A stretch of DNA of 64,000 nt from Thermoactinospora rubra (GCF_002093975.1 NZ_MSZZ01000011.1:186001-250000); one strand, 5' to 3'; shown: positions 1-9,315, counted from the stretch's first letter. The notes: generated by a model from the letters alone, not told the origin. Made by a program: numbers and translations.

Positions 1-86
1 TACGGCCGGCCATGGACGCCTGGTGCTGGACCAGTCCCGTCCGCGCCGACGTCCGATACACGGTCACGATCGGAGGACGCGCGTGA
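1..86 (+). CDS. C-terminal fragment of a 2OG-Fe(II) oxygenase-like protein
   Basis: Only the last 27 or so codons of this gene lie in the window, ending at TGA 84-86, where it overlaps the GTG start of the next gene in a GTGA junction. The readable tail, AWCWTSPVRADVRYTVTI, lines up residue by residue with the tail of the neighbour, AWHWVDPVRDHVRYTLVTI, so the two are tandem paralogs. In the neighbour the aligned position is the presumed distal iron-binding His; here it is Cys. The 2-oxoglutarate-binding Arg (VRYT) is kept. This paralog may therefore be a degenerate or altered oxygenase. Most of the protein lies outside the window, so the family call rests on the alignment to its neighbour. 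Confidence 0.6.
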   Translation, partial: RPAMDAWCWTSPVRADVRYTVTIGGRA

Positions 87-622
87 ACGGCATCTCGATC
101 ACTCCCGACGTCGTGCGCGGCTGCGGCGAGATCATCGCCATGGCCGAGCGCTACCGGCGCCTGTTCAGCGACTATCCCGACCCGGCGGCCAAGCGGAACA
201 GGCCGGCCGACTGGGACCCGCTCAACCCCTACCGGGACTCCGAGTACGAGGACGACGACAGGTATCACGTGCTCCAGATGGCGCAAATGCCCCGCGACCT
301 CGCGCTGACCATCCTGAAGGGCATCGCCACACCCGATTGCGACCTGCGGAACTTCTACTTCCAGATCAACAGGTACGACATCGGCGACTACATCCTTCCG
401 CATCGCGACAGCCTGCAGCAGGGCCTGTACATGCTCACCGACTCCGAGGTCGACGGGCTGGTGGTCCAGTCCGGACCCGGGCGCATGGAGTTCGTGCCCG
501 ACCGCGCGGGCACCCTGATCGAGCACGACCCGGCCGCCTGGCACTGGGTCGATCCGGTGCGCGACCACGTCCGCTACACGTTGGTGACCATTCCGGCACG
601 TCCCCCCGCCCGCAGAGGCTGA
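83..622 (+). CDS. 2-oxoglutarate/Fe(II)-dependent oxygenase family protein
   Basis: A 179-residue protein from GTG 83, chosen because GGAGG lies at 72-76 and the GTG overlaps the stop of the upstream paralog; an ATG at 23 in the same frame has no ribosome site and lies inside that paralog. The double-stranded beta-helix signature is visible: an HxD pair (H107, D109 in LPHRDS), the distal His at 154 (WHWVDPV) and an Arg at 164 (VRYT) that would bind the 2OG carboxylate. The family uses 2-oxoglutarate and O2 to hydroxylate or otherwise oxidise a substrate. It sits 12 bases upstream of a PLP enzyme and is presumably co-transcribed with the three genes that follow. The substrate cannot be read from the sequence. 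Confidence 0.75.
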   Translation: MNGISITPDVVRGCGEIIAMAERYRRLFSDYPDPAAKRNRPADWDPLNPYRDSEYEDDDRYHVLQMAQMPRDLALTILKGIATPDCDLRNFYFQINRYDIGDYILPHRDSLQQGLYMLTDSEVDGLVVQSGPGRMEFVPDRAGTLIEHDPAAWHWVDPVRDHVRYTLVTIPARPPARRG

Positions 623-634
623 AAAGGAGCCACG

Positions 635-1837
635 ATGGCAGACCTCAGGGTTGAGCCGCTCATGTCCCAGCCTTCCTGGCGGCTGTTCGAGGCCGCCGCG
701 GAGGTGGAGACCCCCGCGCTTGTCTACGATCTGCCGGGGATAGCCGCCACGGTCCGGCGCATGCAGCAGGACATTTCCACGGTGGAGGGCGCCAGGCTGA
801 ATATCGCGCTGAAGGCCTGTCACACGCCGGAGATCCTGGCCTACCTGGCGCGGATGGACGTGGGCGCCGACGTCGCCAGCGTCGGCGAGCTGGACCTGGC
901 CGAAGAGGCCGGGTTCCAGGAGATCTCCGCGACCGGCCCCGCTTTCTCTCCATCCCACTTCGCCCGCTTCGCACGAAGCGGCATCGTCGTCGACCTGGAC
1001 TCCCGAGGACAGATCGACCTCTACGGGCAGCACTTTCCCGGCACCGACGTGGGCCTCAGGGTCAGGGTTCCGCTCCCTGCCCGCCTGGAGTCGGATGCGA
1101 CCTTCGGCGGCAACAGCAGGTTCGGCGTCACGATCACCGATCCCGAACTGCACGCCGTCCTGGAACGGCACCGGCTGCGCGTCACCAGGATTCACCTGCA
1201 CACCGGGCAGATGACCCCCGAGTCGCTCCTCTACAAGGTCACCTACACCCTGATCATCGCGGCGCAGTTCCCCGACGTGCACACCATCGATCTGGGCGGC
1301 GGCTTCTTCCACCTGTACGCGCACCGCGGCCGGGCCATCACCGCGTTCCGGCGGATGCGGGAGCTCGTCGACGAGTGGCAGGAGCAGCATGGGCGGCAGA
1401 TCTCCTTCAGGTTCGAGCCGGGAGGGGCGGTGCTGGCCGTCTACGGCTACCTGTTCACCGAGGTGCGTTCGGTCGAGGAGCACCATCCCCACTACGGCAC
1501 CAGGGTGGTCACGGTGGACTCCTCGGCCTGGAACCTTGCGCCGTGGCACAGACCCGAGGTGCTGTCAGCCGACCCGGCCGCCGACTCCGCGCAGCGGGAG
1601 CCGGGCCTGATCGCGGGCAACACCCTCTACGAGAACGACTTCTTCGGCACCGACATCAAGGGGCGCGTCCAGCGGTTCGACTTCCCCAAGTGCCAGGTGG
1701 GCGACCGTCTGGTCATCACCGCGTCGGGCGCCTACACGATGACCAACTCGCGCCGCTTCAACCGGATCCCGCCACCGGCGGAGTACGGATTCGACGGCGT
1801 CGCCCTCACCCGGCTCACCACGGCGGCGTTCGCGTGA
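635..1837 (+). CDS. fold-type III PLP enzyme, Orn/DAP/Arg decarboxylase-like
   Basis: A 400-residue protein with AAGGAG just before ATG 635. It has the alanine-racemase-like fold signatures of group IV decarboxylases: Schiff-base Lys60 (ALKACHTPE), the HLHTGQM segment near 188, the phosphate-binding GGGF at 221-224, EPGG at 261-264 and a C-terminal SGAYTMTNS motif. The family removes the alpha-carboxylate of ornithine, lysine, arginine, diaminopimelate or carboxynorspermidine. The position that normally carries the catalytic Cys (GPxCxSxD) reads GNTLYEND (328-335), with Leu for Cys, so proton delivery may differ and the outcome need not be simple decarboxylation. It ends in a GTGA overlap with the arginase-like gene, so the two are translationally coupled. 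Confidence 0.8.
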   Translation: MADLRVEPLMSQPSWRLFEAAAEVETPALVYDLPGIAATVRRMQQDISTVEGARLNIALKACHTPEILAYLARMDVGADVASVGELDLAEEAGFQEISATGPAFSPSHFARFARSGIVVDLDSRGQIDLYGQHFPGTDVGLRVRVPLPARLESDATFGGNSRFGVTITDPELHAVLERHRLRVTRIHLHTGQMTPESLLYKVTYTLIIAAQFPDVHTIDLGGGFFHLYAHRGRAITAFRRMRELVDEWQEQHGRQISFRFEPGGAVLAVYGYLFTEVRSVEEHHPHYGTRVVTVDSSAWNLAPWHRPEVLSADPAADSAQREPGLIAGNTLYENDFFGTDIKGRVQRFDFPKCQVGDRLVITASGAYTMTNSRRFNRIPPPAEYGFDGVALTRLTTAAFA

Positions 1838-3018
1838 ACGGCGTGCTCGTCGTCAATCCCCAGCTGGTCAGGACCGGCGAGGAGACCTTCTGGGACGTCG
1901 CGGAGGGCAGGGAGATCCGGCTGGGCCGCGCGTTGACCGCACTGGTCCGCCAGTTCGCCGTGCCGAGCACCGTTGACGCGGCCATCTCCAGCCTCGGAGC
2001 CGGGGACGCCGCGACCACGGTCAGCTCCGCCGTCGAGGAGCTGCTGGCCAGGCGGGTGCTGGTCCGTCACGAACCGCGGGCGGCCGTCGCCGGGCGGGCG
2101 GGCGGACTGTTCCGCAGCCCGGTGCTGACCATGGCCGAGGCTCTCGGCGGTGACGTGGCCGACGCGGTGGTGCTGGGCATGCCGTACGACGTGGCCGTGA
2201 CGTACCGGCCGGGGACGCGCTTCGGCCCGGAGTACCTGCGCCGGGTCAGCGGCTCGCTGTTCCAGTACCGGGTCGTGGAGGGCGTCCCGAGCGGCATGCA
2301 CGATCCCGTCCGCGGCCGGAGAGTCCTGTCCGGTGTACGGCTGGCGGACATCGGGGACGTCACCGGGACGGTGTTCAGCCGCAACGGAGCCGGATTCGAC
2401 GCGGTGGAACAGGTCATGGCGCGCCTGGCCGCCGCGGGGAGGTTCCCGGTGCTGCTGGGCGGCGACCACTCGATCACGCTGCCCGCCGTACGCGGGATGC
2501 TCGCCGCCCATCCCCGCCTCGGCGTGCTGCACGTCGACGCGCACGCCGACTACGCGGTGGCGCGGACCGACGACTGGCGGGAGGACTGCCATCACGGCAA
2601 CTTCATGAGCTGGATCGTGGGCGACGACCGGGTGGAGAGGATCGCCCAGTTCGGCATCAGGCAGCTCACCGAACAGGAGCCCTACACGCCCGACAAGGTG
2701 ATCCGCTGGCCGGGGACGACGGCGAGCGGAGCCGTGTCCACGGTGCTCGACGGGCTGCCCGATGATCTGCCGTACTACCTCACCGTCGACGTCGACGGGC
2801 TGGATCCCACGACGATGCCCGCCACCGGCACCCCGCTCCCCGGCGGGTTCAGCGGCCCCCAGCTCATCTCCTTGCTGGAGGCCGTGTGCGCCGAACGCCG
2901 CGTCGTCGGGATGGATCTGGTCGAACTCCTTCCCGACGAGGCCGATCGTTCCGGTCTGGTCGCCGCGGAGATCATCCTTCGTGTCCTGGACGCGACGCTG
3001 GGACGAGGGCGCCGATGA
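1834..3018 (+). CDS. arginase/agmatinase-family enzyme with N-terminal winged-helix domain
   Basis: A 394-residue protein starting at GTG 1834, which overlaps the preceding stop. From about residue 110 it is a ureohydrolase with every dinuclear Mn ligand present: H212 (GGDHS), D235, H237 and D239 (HVDAHAD), then D319 and D321 (DVDGLDP), plus HHGNF at 253. The family hydrolyses guanidino groups to release urea. Unusual is the extra N-terminal 85 residues, with a strand-rich start, then LGRALTALVRQF, PSTVDAAIS and VEELLARRVLV, which resembles the PqqD/RRE or SagB-type winged-helix domains that bind leader peptides. Typical arginases are about 300 residues and lack this. A peptide arginase is one reading; the domain call is by eye only. 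Confidence 0.8.
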   Translation: MNGVLVVNPQLVRTGEETFWDVAEGREIRLGRALTALVRQFAVPSTVDAAISSLGAGDAATTVSSAVEELLARRVLVRHEPRAAVAGRAGGLFRSPVLTMAEALGGDVADAVVLGMPYDVAVTYRPGTRFGPEYLRRVSGSLFQYRVVEGVPSGMHDPVRGRRVLSGVRLADIGDVTGTVFSRNGAGFDAVEQVMARLAAAGRFPVLLGGDHSITLPAVRGMLAAHPRLGVLHVDAHADYAVARTDDWREDCHHGNFMSWIVGDDRVERIAQFGIRQLTEQEPYTPDKVIRWPGTTASGAVSTVLDGLPDDLPYYLTVDVDGLDPTTMPATGTPLPGGFSGPQLISLLEAVCAERRVVGMDLVELLPDEADRSGLVAAEIILRVLDATLGRGRR

Positions 3019-4559
3019 GCGACGGCTTGCAGCTGGAGATCGAGACGCTGGCCGAGCTGACCCGGCTGTGCCGGTCCTCCTCCGACGACGAGCGCCGGTT
3101 CAGGCCGATCGCCGACCGCCTGGCAGCCGTGAGCGCGCTGACGCGAACCGCCCCGCTGGCCGCCGAGCGCGAGCTGGAGCAGATCGCGGTACGGCTCCGC
3201 CGTACCCTGCTGGCCAGGGCGCACGAACACGCGGACCCGCACTTCCGCTCGCCCGTGCACGGACCGGCCAAGGCTCTCCCTTCCGGCGACACGATCAGCT
3301 ACATCTACGAGCGCAGCGCCAACCCCACCGGCCTGGAACGGCGCGTCGCCACGGCGGCGCCCGCCCCGCGAGGCTGGCGCGCCGACCACGTGGCGTTCAG
3401 CAGTGGCATGGCCGCCATCTCCGCCGTTCTGCAGTGCTATCGCAGCATGGTCAGGGCCACGGAGCAAGATCCGCTGCGTGTGGGCGTATGGGGCGGTTAC
3501 TTCGAGACGGACATGGTGCTCGAACTGCTGAGATCGGGGTCGTTCACGTGGGAGGCGATCCCCGACCTGCTGTCGGCGGTCGGCCGCGGAGGGTTCGACA
3601 TGCTGTTCGTCGAGCCGGTCCGCTACACCTGGGACCTGACCGCTCTCGACCTGGGGGCCTTTGCCCGGGCCTGGCGGGGAAGGAGCCACCGCAGGACCCG
3701 GGCGCTGGTCTTCGACACGACGCTCGCGTCCTTCACCTGGCCGGGTGGGCGGGTGCTCGAGGCCCTGCGGGACGGGTCCCCCCTGCTGGTGATCGAGGTG
3801 CGTTCGGGCCTGAAGCTGGACCAACAGGGACTCGAGCTGGCGAACCTCGGCATCGTCTCGATCTACAGCTGCCACGAGGACGAGGGCACTCCCACAGCCG
3901 AGCAGTTCGGACAGTACCTACGGATGATCAGGTCCATCACCGGCACGGCCCTGTCGATGGACGCCATCGCCGCGCTGGACGCGCCGTTCCTGGCAGATCC
4001 GGTGTGGCTTGCCCGTCACGCAGGTCAGGTCTTCATCAACAACCGGGATCTGGCGGGAGCGCTGGCGCACGAGACGGGCCTGTTCAGCAAGATCGCTCAT
4101 CCGAGCCTGACGGTCGTGGAGGGCCCGCTGCGACACGCGCCGTTCGTGGTGTGCCAGCTGGCCGAGGACACCATCGACAACCACGGCTTCCTCCTGGCCG
4201 TCGTCCGGGAGGAAGCCCGCCGCCAGGGCATCTGCCTGGACTGGGGGTCCAGCTTCGGCTTCCGGTCCCACCGGTGGGAGACCATCATCCCGCGGGTGCG
4301 AGACCGCCGCGGCCTGTTCAAGATCGCGATGGGGGCGCGGACCGGCCCGTCCTTCCACGCCGCCATCGAGCTGTTCCGGCGGCTGGCGCGGTATCCGGAC
4401 TTCGCCACGCTGCGGCGCGACTATCCCGGGCTGGCCCCGTTGGATCTCATGGCGATGGCCCAGCCGGAGCCGTCAGCCTCTGGCGTAGACCGTCCACCGG
4501 TGGGCGACGACGAAACCGGCCTGCTCGTACAGGCGCAGAGCCCCGGAGGCGTCGCCTGA
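3015..4559 (+). CDS. fold-type I PLP enzyme, cystathionine-synthase-like
   Basis: A 514-residue protein starting at ATG 3015 in an ATGA overlap with the arginase-like gene. It resembles the Cys/Met metabolism PLP family: YERSANPT (98-105) corresponds to the YxRxxNPT segment, FSSGMAA (128-134) is the phosphate loop, FDTT (233-236) holds the Asp that pairs with the pyridine nitrogen, and Lys267 in RSGLKLDQQG is the likely Schiff-base lysine. About 90 extra N-terminal residues are unassigned. The family does gamma- or beta-elimination and replacement chemistry at amino acids, so a role in tailoring an amino acid or peptide is plausible. The 3' end overlaps the convergent GNAT gene by 87 bases. 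Confidence 0.75.
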   Translation: MSDGLQLEIETLAELTRLCRSSSDDERRFRPIADRLAAVSALTRTAPLAAERELEQIAVRLRRTLLARAHEHADPHFRSPVHGPAKALPSGDTISYIYERSANPTGLERRVATAAPAPRGWRADHVAFSSGMAAISAVLQCYRSMVRATEQDPLRVGVWGGYFETDMVLELLRSGSFTWEAIPDLLSAVGRGGFDMLFVEPVRYTWDLTALDLGAFARAWRGRSHRRTRALVFDTTLASFTWPGGRVLEALRDGSPLLVIEVRSGLKLDQQGLELANLGIVSIYSCHEDEGTPTAEQFGQYLRMIRSITGTALSMDAIAALDAPFLADPVWLARHAGQVFINNRDLAGALAHETGLFSKIAHPSLTVVEGPLRHAPFVVCQLAEDTIDNHGFLLAVVREEARRQGICLDWGSSFGFRSHRWETIIPRVRDRRGLFKIAMGARTGPSFHAAIELFRRLARYPDFATLRRDYPGLAPLDLMAMAQPEPSASGVDRPPVGDDETGLLVQAQSPGGVA

Positions 4560-5429
4560 GTCCACGCTGAGCGAGGCCCGCTCGTAGCCCAGGTCACGGT
4601 AGGCGGCCAGCGCGTGGGCGAGCAGCGCGCCGGCGACTCCCCGGCCCCGGGCGGCCCGGATGGTGCCCAGCGTATGGATCCACGCCTCCTTGACCCCGGT
4701 GACCTCGGTGTCGGCCGGATAGTAGTGGGCGAGGAGCAGCCCGAGCACCCTCGCACCGCCGGCTTCGGTCATCAGGAAGGACAGCTCCGGCCGGAAGGCG
4801 GAGCTGGCAACCATGCTGTGCCACTCCCTCTCCGATACGGGAGCCCTGCCCCAGTGACCGGAGAAGGCGTCGTTGCAGGCGGCACGCACGGCCTCGGAGG
4901 GACGAGCGTCGAAGCCGACGACCGCCATTCCCTCGGGGACGGGAACGGCTCTGATGTCCTGGTCCAGGGTTCGCTCCAGGTCGAGCAGCCAGCGAACCGG
5001 GTCGAAGCCCGTGGCGGCCATGAGAGCCGCCTGGCCTTCGTTGCGCTCGCTGGCGTGGACGCGGAGCTCCAGCGACCGGCCGGGGAAGTCGCGACGCCCG
5101 ACCACCGCCGCCTGTTCGGCGAACCAGTCGATGAGCTGCCTGCCGAGCCCCTGCCTGCGGTGCCGGGGAGCCACCGCGCCCTCCATCGTCGCGACGAGCA
5201 CCGCGGCTCCCTGCGGCCGGAAGCGGATGATTCCGTATCCGGCGAGCTCGGCTCCGTCGAAGGCGCCGACGCTGGCCGTGGCGAGATCGACTCGTGGATC
5301 GGCGAGCTGGTCGTGCAGATCCGCCAGGTCGTAGTTCTCGCCCTTCTTGTCGACGGCCTCCACCTGGCTGAGGAGGTCCGCCCACGCGGGCACGTCGGAC
5401 AGTCTCAGCGGCCGCCAGAGAAGATCCAC
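4473..5429 (-). CDS. tandem GNAT acetyltransferase
   Basis: A 318-residue protein with two GNAT folds, as in mycothiol synthase MshD and many actinobacterial homologs. The N-terminal half has the acetyl-CoA loop RHRRQGLGRQLI near residue 92; the C-terminal half has ARGRGVAGALLAHA near 260, followed by the typical SVDSGDASGALRLYEQAGF ending. It acetylates an amine, but nothing here identifies the acceptor. It lies convergent to, and overlaps, the end of the PLP gene, so it is probably not part of that operon. MshD is possible from the architecture, but no mycothiol genes are nearby and I do not assign it. Confidence 0.85.
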   Translation of the reverse strand: MDLLWRPLRLSDVPAWADLLSQVEAVDKKGENYDLADLHDQLADPRVDLATASVGAFDGAELAGYGIIRFRPQGAAVLVATMEGAVAPRHRRQGLGRQLIDWFAEQAAVVGRRDFPGRSLELRVHASERNEGQAALMAATGFDPVRWLLDLERTLDQDIRAVPVPEGMAVVGFDARPSEAVRAACNDAFSGHWGRAPVSEREWHSMVASSAFRPELSFLMTEAGGARVLGLLLAHYYPADTEVTGVKEAWIHTLGTIRAARGRGVAGALLAHALAAYRDLGYERASLSVDSGDASGALRLYEQAGFVVAHRWTVYARG

Positions 5430-5487
5430 TCTGGCAGCATAACGGCCTGTTCGCCCGCCGCAACCCGCCTGGTGCGGACAAGCGGAA

Positions 5488-5516
5488 CCCCCGCCCGGGA
5501 CGAGTCCGGACGGGGG
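5488..5516 (-). terminator. hairpin terminator downstream of the peptide ABC operon
   Basis: CCCCCGCCCGG and CCGGACGGGGG form an 11-bp stem with one mismatch around a 7-base loop. It lies 18 bases beyond the stop of the peptide-binding protein on the minus strand, and also sits between that gene and the start of the GNAT gene. There is no clear T run, which is common for actinobacterial terminators. Confidence 0.6.
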
Positions 5517-5533
5517 CCTCCGCTCAGGTGAGA

Positions 5534-7246
5534 TCAGGCGGTGAACCCGATCTCAGTCCAGTTCTTGAACTTGTAGCCGAAGGAGCCGAAGTTGGCCAGC
5601 GTCTTCTTGCACGCCTCGATCTGCGGGCGCTGGTACAGCGGGATGGTGTGCACCATGTCCCAGATCAGCTTGTCGGCCTCGTTGGCCTTCTGAACGGCCT
5701 TCTCGGGGTCCATCTCCGTGACGGCCGCCTCGATCGCCGCGTCGAGCGCCGGGTCGCTACCCTTGGGGAAGTTGCTCTCCGAGCCCGTCTTGTAGATCTG
5801 CTGGAGGCCGCTCAGCGGCAGCGGGGTCCCGATCCAGGAGAAGGGCACCAGGTCGAAGTCACCGTCGATGATGTAGTCGGTGAAGAACTTGTCGTCCGGC
5901 ACCGCGCTGATGTTGATCTTGATGCCGACTTCCTTCAGCATCGCCTGGACGAGCTCGCCCTCGGTCTTGGCGTACGGCACGCCCGCGGGGACGACGAACT
6001 TGAGCGCGAACTCCTTGCCGTCCTTCTTGCGGTACTCGCCCTCCTGCTTCCAGCCCGCGGCGTCGAGCAGCTGCTTGGCCTTCTCGGGGTTGTACTTGCC
6101 CAGGTCACCGGAGTTGTCCTGGTAGCCCTTGTGGTTGGCCATGTAGACGTGGTTGTTCAGCGTGGCGATCGGCCAGTCCATGTCCTTCAGGTCGGACTGG
6201 GCGATGACCTCACGGTTGATCGCGTAGGCGACCGCGTGCCGGACGGACTTGTCCTTGAGGAACTCGGACTGGTTGTTGACGGTGATGTGCCGCCAGTTGG
6301 GGGCGAACGCCTTGCGGATGTCGGCGTTCGGGACCTCCTTGGCCCGCTTGAGGTCGGCGGGGCTGCCCGGCGGGATCTCGACGGCGTCGAGCTCGCCGTT
6401 GGCGAAGGCGTTGACCTGAGCCGCCGGCGTCTCGATGGTGCGGAAGATGATCCTTTCCAGCTTCGGCTTCTTGCCCCACCAGTTCTCATCGCGCACGACG
6501 GTGAGTGTCTTGGTGGCCTCGTCGATCTTCTCGACCTTGAACGGGCCCGCCGTCACGGGGATCTTCTGCAGGTAGTCCTTCTCGTACGCCTCGGGCGTCG
6601 AGATGTGCTTGGCCGGCATGAGGTGCGGCGACCGGGAGAACTGCCCCATCCATTCCGGGTCCGGCTTGGAGTAGGTGATGATGACGTCCTGGTCGGTGTC
6701 ACCCTTCTTCACCGACTCCATCTTGTCCCAGCCGCCGGTCGAGGCGGGCTTGAACTTCTTGTTCTGGCCGTTGTTGGCCTTCCAGGCCGCCTCGAAGTCC
6801 TTCCAGGTGATCGGCGTGCCGTCCGACCACTTCGCCTTCGGGTTGATCTTGTAGGTGACGACCTGCTTGCCCGACGACATGTCGCTCTTGGCATCCAGCA
6901 GGTAGTCGGGGTTCGGCGTGAAGTTCGCCTTCTCGTCGGACACCATCATGATCGGCATGACGGTGTCGAGCATGTCGGCCGTGTCGCGCTGGTTGCCGTC
7001 GATGTGCATGCCGTTCCACTGCGACGGCCACTGGCCGACGGCCAGCGTCAGCGTGCCGCCGTCCTTCACCTGCTCGTAGGGCACGGGATTGATCGAGATG
7101 CTCGGCATCTCGGCCGCGAGCTGCTCATTCTTCTTCGACTGCTCAGCGTTCGGCTGGCCGCCGGTGCTACCGCCGCCACCACCGCAAGCGGTGACAGCCA
7201 GGGCGAGAACGGCGACTGCCGCCGCAGCCCGGAAACGAACCTTCAC
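5534..7246 (-). CDS. peptide ABC transporter substrate-binding lipoprotein (family 5)
   Basis: A 570-residue DppA/OppA-type solute-binding protein. The start is GTG at 7246, which overlaps the stop of the ATPase gene by 4 bases and follows GAGGAG; the open frame continues far upstream but inside that gene. The N-terminus is a lipoprotein signal with lipobox AVTAC and a Gly-rich linker ([10 protein letters not shown]). The mature protein would be anchored outside the membrane and present oligopeptides, or other ligands of this broad family such as nickel or glycosides, to the permeases. It is the last gene of the operon permease-permease-ATPase-binding protein, an order less common than binding protein first. 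Confidence 0.9.
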   Translation of the reverse strand: MKVRFRAAAAVAVLALAVTACGGGGGSTGGQPNAEQSKKNEQLAAEMPSISINPVPYEQVKDGGTLTLAVGQWPSQWNGMHIDGNQRDTADMLDTVMPIMMVSDEKANFTPNPDYLLDAKSDMSSGKQVVTYKINPKAKWSDGTPITWKDFEAAWKANNGQNKKFKPASTGGWDKMESVKKGDTDQDVIITYSKPDPEWMGQFSRSPHLMPAKHISTPEAYEKDYLQKIPVTAGPFKVEKIDEATKTLTVVRDENWWGKKPKLERIIFRTIETPAAQVNAFANGELDAVEIPPGSPADLKRAKEVPNADIRKAFAPNWRHITVNNQSEFLKDKSVRHAVAYAINREVIAQSDLKDMDWPIATLNNHVYMANHKGYQDNSGDLGKYNPEKAKQLLDAAGWKQEGEYRKKDGKEFALKFVVPAGVPYAKTEGELVQAMLKEVGIKINISAVPDDKFFTDYIIDGDFDLVPFSWIGTPLPLSGLQQIYKTGSESNFPKGSDPALDAAIEAAVTEMDPEKAVQKANEADKLIWDMVHTIPLYQRPQIEACKKTLANFGSFGYKFKNWTEIGFTA

Positions 7247-9315
7247 TTCTCCTCCAGATCGTCCGAGGCCGGGATGACCTCGATCTCCTCCGCGTAGTGG
7301 CAGGCGGCGCCATGGTCGACGGCGTTCGCCAGCTTGATGACTACGGGCTCTTCCTCCACACACCGCCGCCGCTCGTGCTCGCTGAGCCGGGCGAACTTCG
7401 GGCAGCGGGTGCGGAACCGGCAGCCCGATGGCGGGTCGGCCGGGCTGGGCAGGTCGCCTTCGAGGATGATCCGCTTGCGGGTCCGCTCCATCTCGGGGTC
7501 GGGCAGCGGGATCGCCGACAGCAGCGCCTGCGTGTAGGGGTGTGCCGGCCTGTCGTAGACGTTCTCGACCGTGCCGATCTCGGCGATGCGGCCGAGGTAC
7601 ATGACCGCGACGCGGTCGGCCAGATGCCGGACCACGGCCAGGTCGTGCGCCACGAACAGGTAGGACAGGCCGAGCCTGTTCTTCAGCTCCTCCAGGAGGT
7701 TGATCACACCGGCCTGGATGGAGACGTCGAGGGCGGAGACGGGCTCGTCGAGGACGAGCACCTTGGGTTCGAGCGCGAGGGCCCGGGCGATGCCGATGCG
7801 CTGGCGCTGGCCGCCGGAGAAGTGCTGCGGGTAGCGCTCGGCGTGCTCGGCCGCGAGGCCGACGAGCTCCAGCAGCTCCACCACCTTGGCGGAAACGTTC
7901 TTCTGCCCGTGGGCGCGCAGCGGCTCGGCGACGATGTCGCCGACCGGCATGCGCGGGTCGAGGGCGGCCATCGGGTCCTGGAAGACGATCTGCAGGTCGC
8001 GGCGCAGCGCCTTGCGCGAGGCCTTGTCGAGCTTGGCGCTGTCCTTGCCGAGCACGACGATGCGGCCGTCCTGCGGCGGCTCCAGCTGCATGATCTGCTG
8101 CAGGGTGGTGGTCTTGCCGCAGCCCGACTCGCCCACCAACGCCAGCGTCTCGCCCTCGACGATGTCGAAGCTGATGCCGTCGACCGCGTGCACGGTGCCG
8201 ACGCGCCGCTTGAACACCGCGCCCTTCATCAGCGGGTAGTGGCGGACGAGGTTGTCCAGCTCCAGCACCTTGGCCCGCTGCTCGCGCGGCACCCGCTGGA
8301 TGTCGCTGGGCGGGATCACCGGCACGGGGTAGACGTCGGTGCTGGAGAGGTTCTTGTGCTCGATCTCGCGCGAGCGGATGCACGCCACGTGGCGGCCGTC
8401 GCCGATGGTGACCAGCGGCGGCTCCTCCTGCTCGCAGGCGTCGATGCGCATGGGACATCGTGGCGCGAAGGGGCAGCCCGGCGGCAGGTTCTTGGGCGAG
8501 GGCGGCGCCCCCTCGATCGGCACCAGCGGGCCCTCGGCGCCGTCGACGCGCGGGATCGAGGCGAGCAGGCCCATCGTGTACGGCATGCGCGGCCGGTAGT
8601 AGATGTCGTCGACGCGGCCTTCCTCGACCGGGCGGCCCGCGTACATCACCAGCACGCGGTCGGCCATGCCGGCGATGACGCCCAGATCGTGCGTGATCAT
8701 GACGATGCCCGCGCCGGTCTCCCGCTGCGCGGTCTTGAGCACGTCCAGGATCTGGGCCTGGATCGTCACGTCCAGCGCCGTGGTGGGCTCGTCGCAGATC
8801 AGCAGGTCGGGGTCGTTGGCGATGGCCATGGCGATCATGGCGCGCTGGCGCATGCCGCCGGAGAACTCATGCGGGAAGGCCTTGGCCCGCACGGTCGGGT
8901 GCGGGATGCCGACGAGGTCGAGCAGCTCGATCGCCCGCTTGAACGCCTTGTCCTTGCCGACCTTCTGGTGGATGCGCACCGCCTCGGCCAGCTGGTCGCC
9001 GATGGTGTAGACGGGCGTGAAGGCCGACAGCGGGTCCTGGAAGATCATGCTGATGGCCTTGCCGCGGACCCTGACCAGCTCGTCCTCGTCCATGCCGAGC
9101 AGCTCGCGCCCGTGGAGCCTGACCGAGCCGCTGATGACGGCGTTCTTGGGCAGCAGCCCCATGACGGCCAGCGAGGTGACCGACTTGCCGGAGCCGGACT
9201 CGCCGACGATGCCGAGCACCTCTCCGCGCGAGACCTGGTAGCTCACGCCGCGGACGGCCTGGATGCCGCCGGGGAAGGTGACCGTCAAGTCGTTGACCTC
9301 GAGGATGGGGCTCAT
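7243..9315 (-). CDS. fused dipeptide/oligopeptide ABC transporter ATPase (OppD-OppF)
   Basis: A 690-residue protein carrying two complete ABC ATPase units in one chain. The first has Walker A GESGSGKS, signature FSGGMRQR and Walker [13 protein letters not shown]; the second has [16 protein letters not shown] and [12 protein letters not shown]. Each is followed by the Cys-containing oligo_HPY-type tail (GCPFAPRC and GCRFRTRC). In most systems these are the separate proteins OppD and OppF. ATG 9315 is preferred over the ATG at 9357 because GAGGAGG lies just ahead of it and the sequence [12 protein letters not shown] is the usual domain start. It powers the permeases encoded immediately upstream. 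Confidence 0.92.
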   Translation of the reverse strand: MSPILEVNDLTVTFPGGIQAVRGVSYQVSRGEVLGIVGESGSGKSVTSLAVMGLLPKNAVISGSVRLHGRELLGMDEDELVRVRGKAISMIFQDPLSAFTPVYTIGDQLAEAVRIHQKVGKDKAFKRAIELLDLVGIPHPTVRAKAFPHEFSGGMRQRAMIAMAIANDPDLLICDEPTTALDVTIQAQILDVLKTAQRETGAGIVMITHDLGVIAGMADRVLVMYAGRPVEEGRVDDIYYRPRMPYTMGLLASIPRVDGAEGPLVPIEGAPPSPKNLPPGCPFAPRCPMRIDACEQEEPPLVTIGDGRHVACIRSREIEHKNLSSTDVYPVPVIPPSDIQRVPREQRAKVLELDNLVRHYPLMKGAVFKRRVGTVHAVDGISFDIVEGETLALVGESGCGKTTTLQQIMQLEPPQDGRIVVLGKDSAKLDKASRKALRRDLQIVFQDPMAALDPRMPVGDIVAEPLRAHGQKNVSAKVVELLELVGLAAEHAERYPQHFSGGQRQRIGIARALALEPKVLVLDEPVSALDVSIQAGVINLLEELKNRLGLSYLFVAHDLAVVRHLADRVAVMYLGRIAEIGTVENVYDRPAHPYTQALLSAIPLPDPEMERTRKRIILEGDLPSPADPPSGCRFRTRCPKFARLSEHERRRCVEEEPVVIKLANAVDHGAACHYAEEIEVIPASDDLEEK

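Noticed and set aside
1-4559. D-cycloserine-type pathway, because it also uses an arginase homolog and PLP enzymes
   Set aside because: No heme N-oxygenase, O-acetyltransferase, racemase or ATP-grasp gene is visible here, and the PLP enzymes are of other types.
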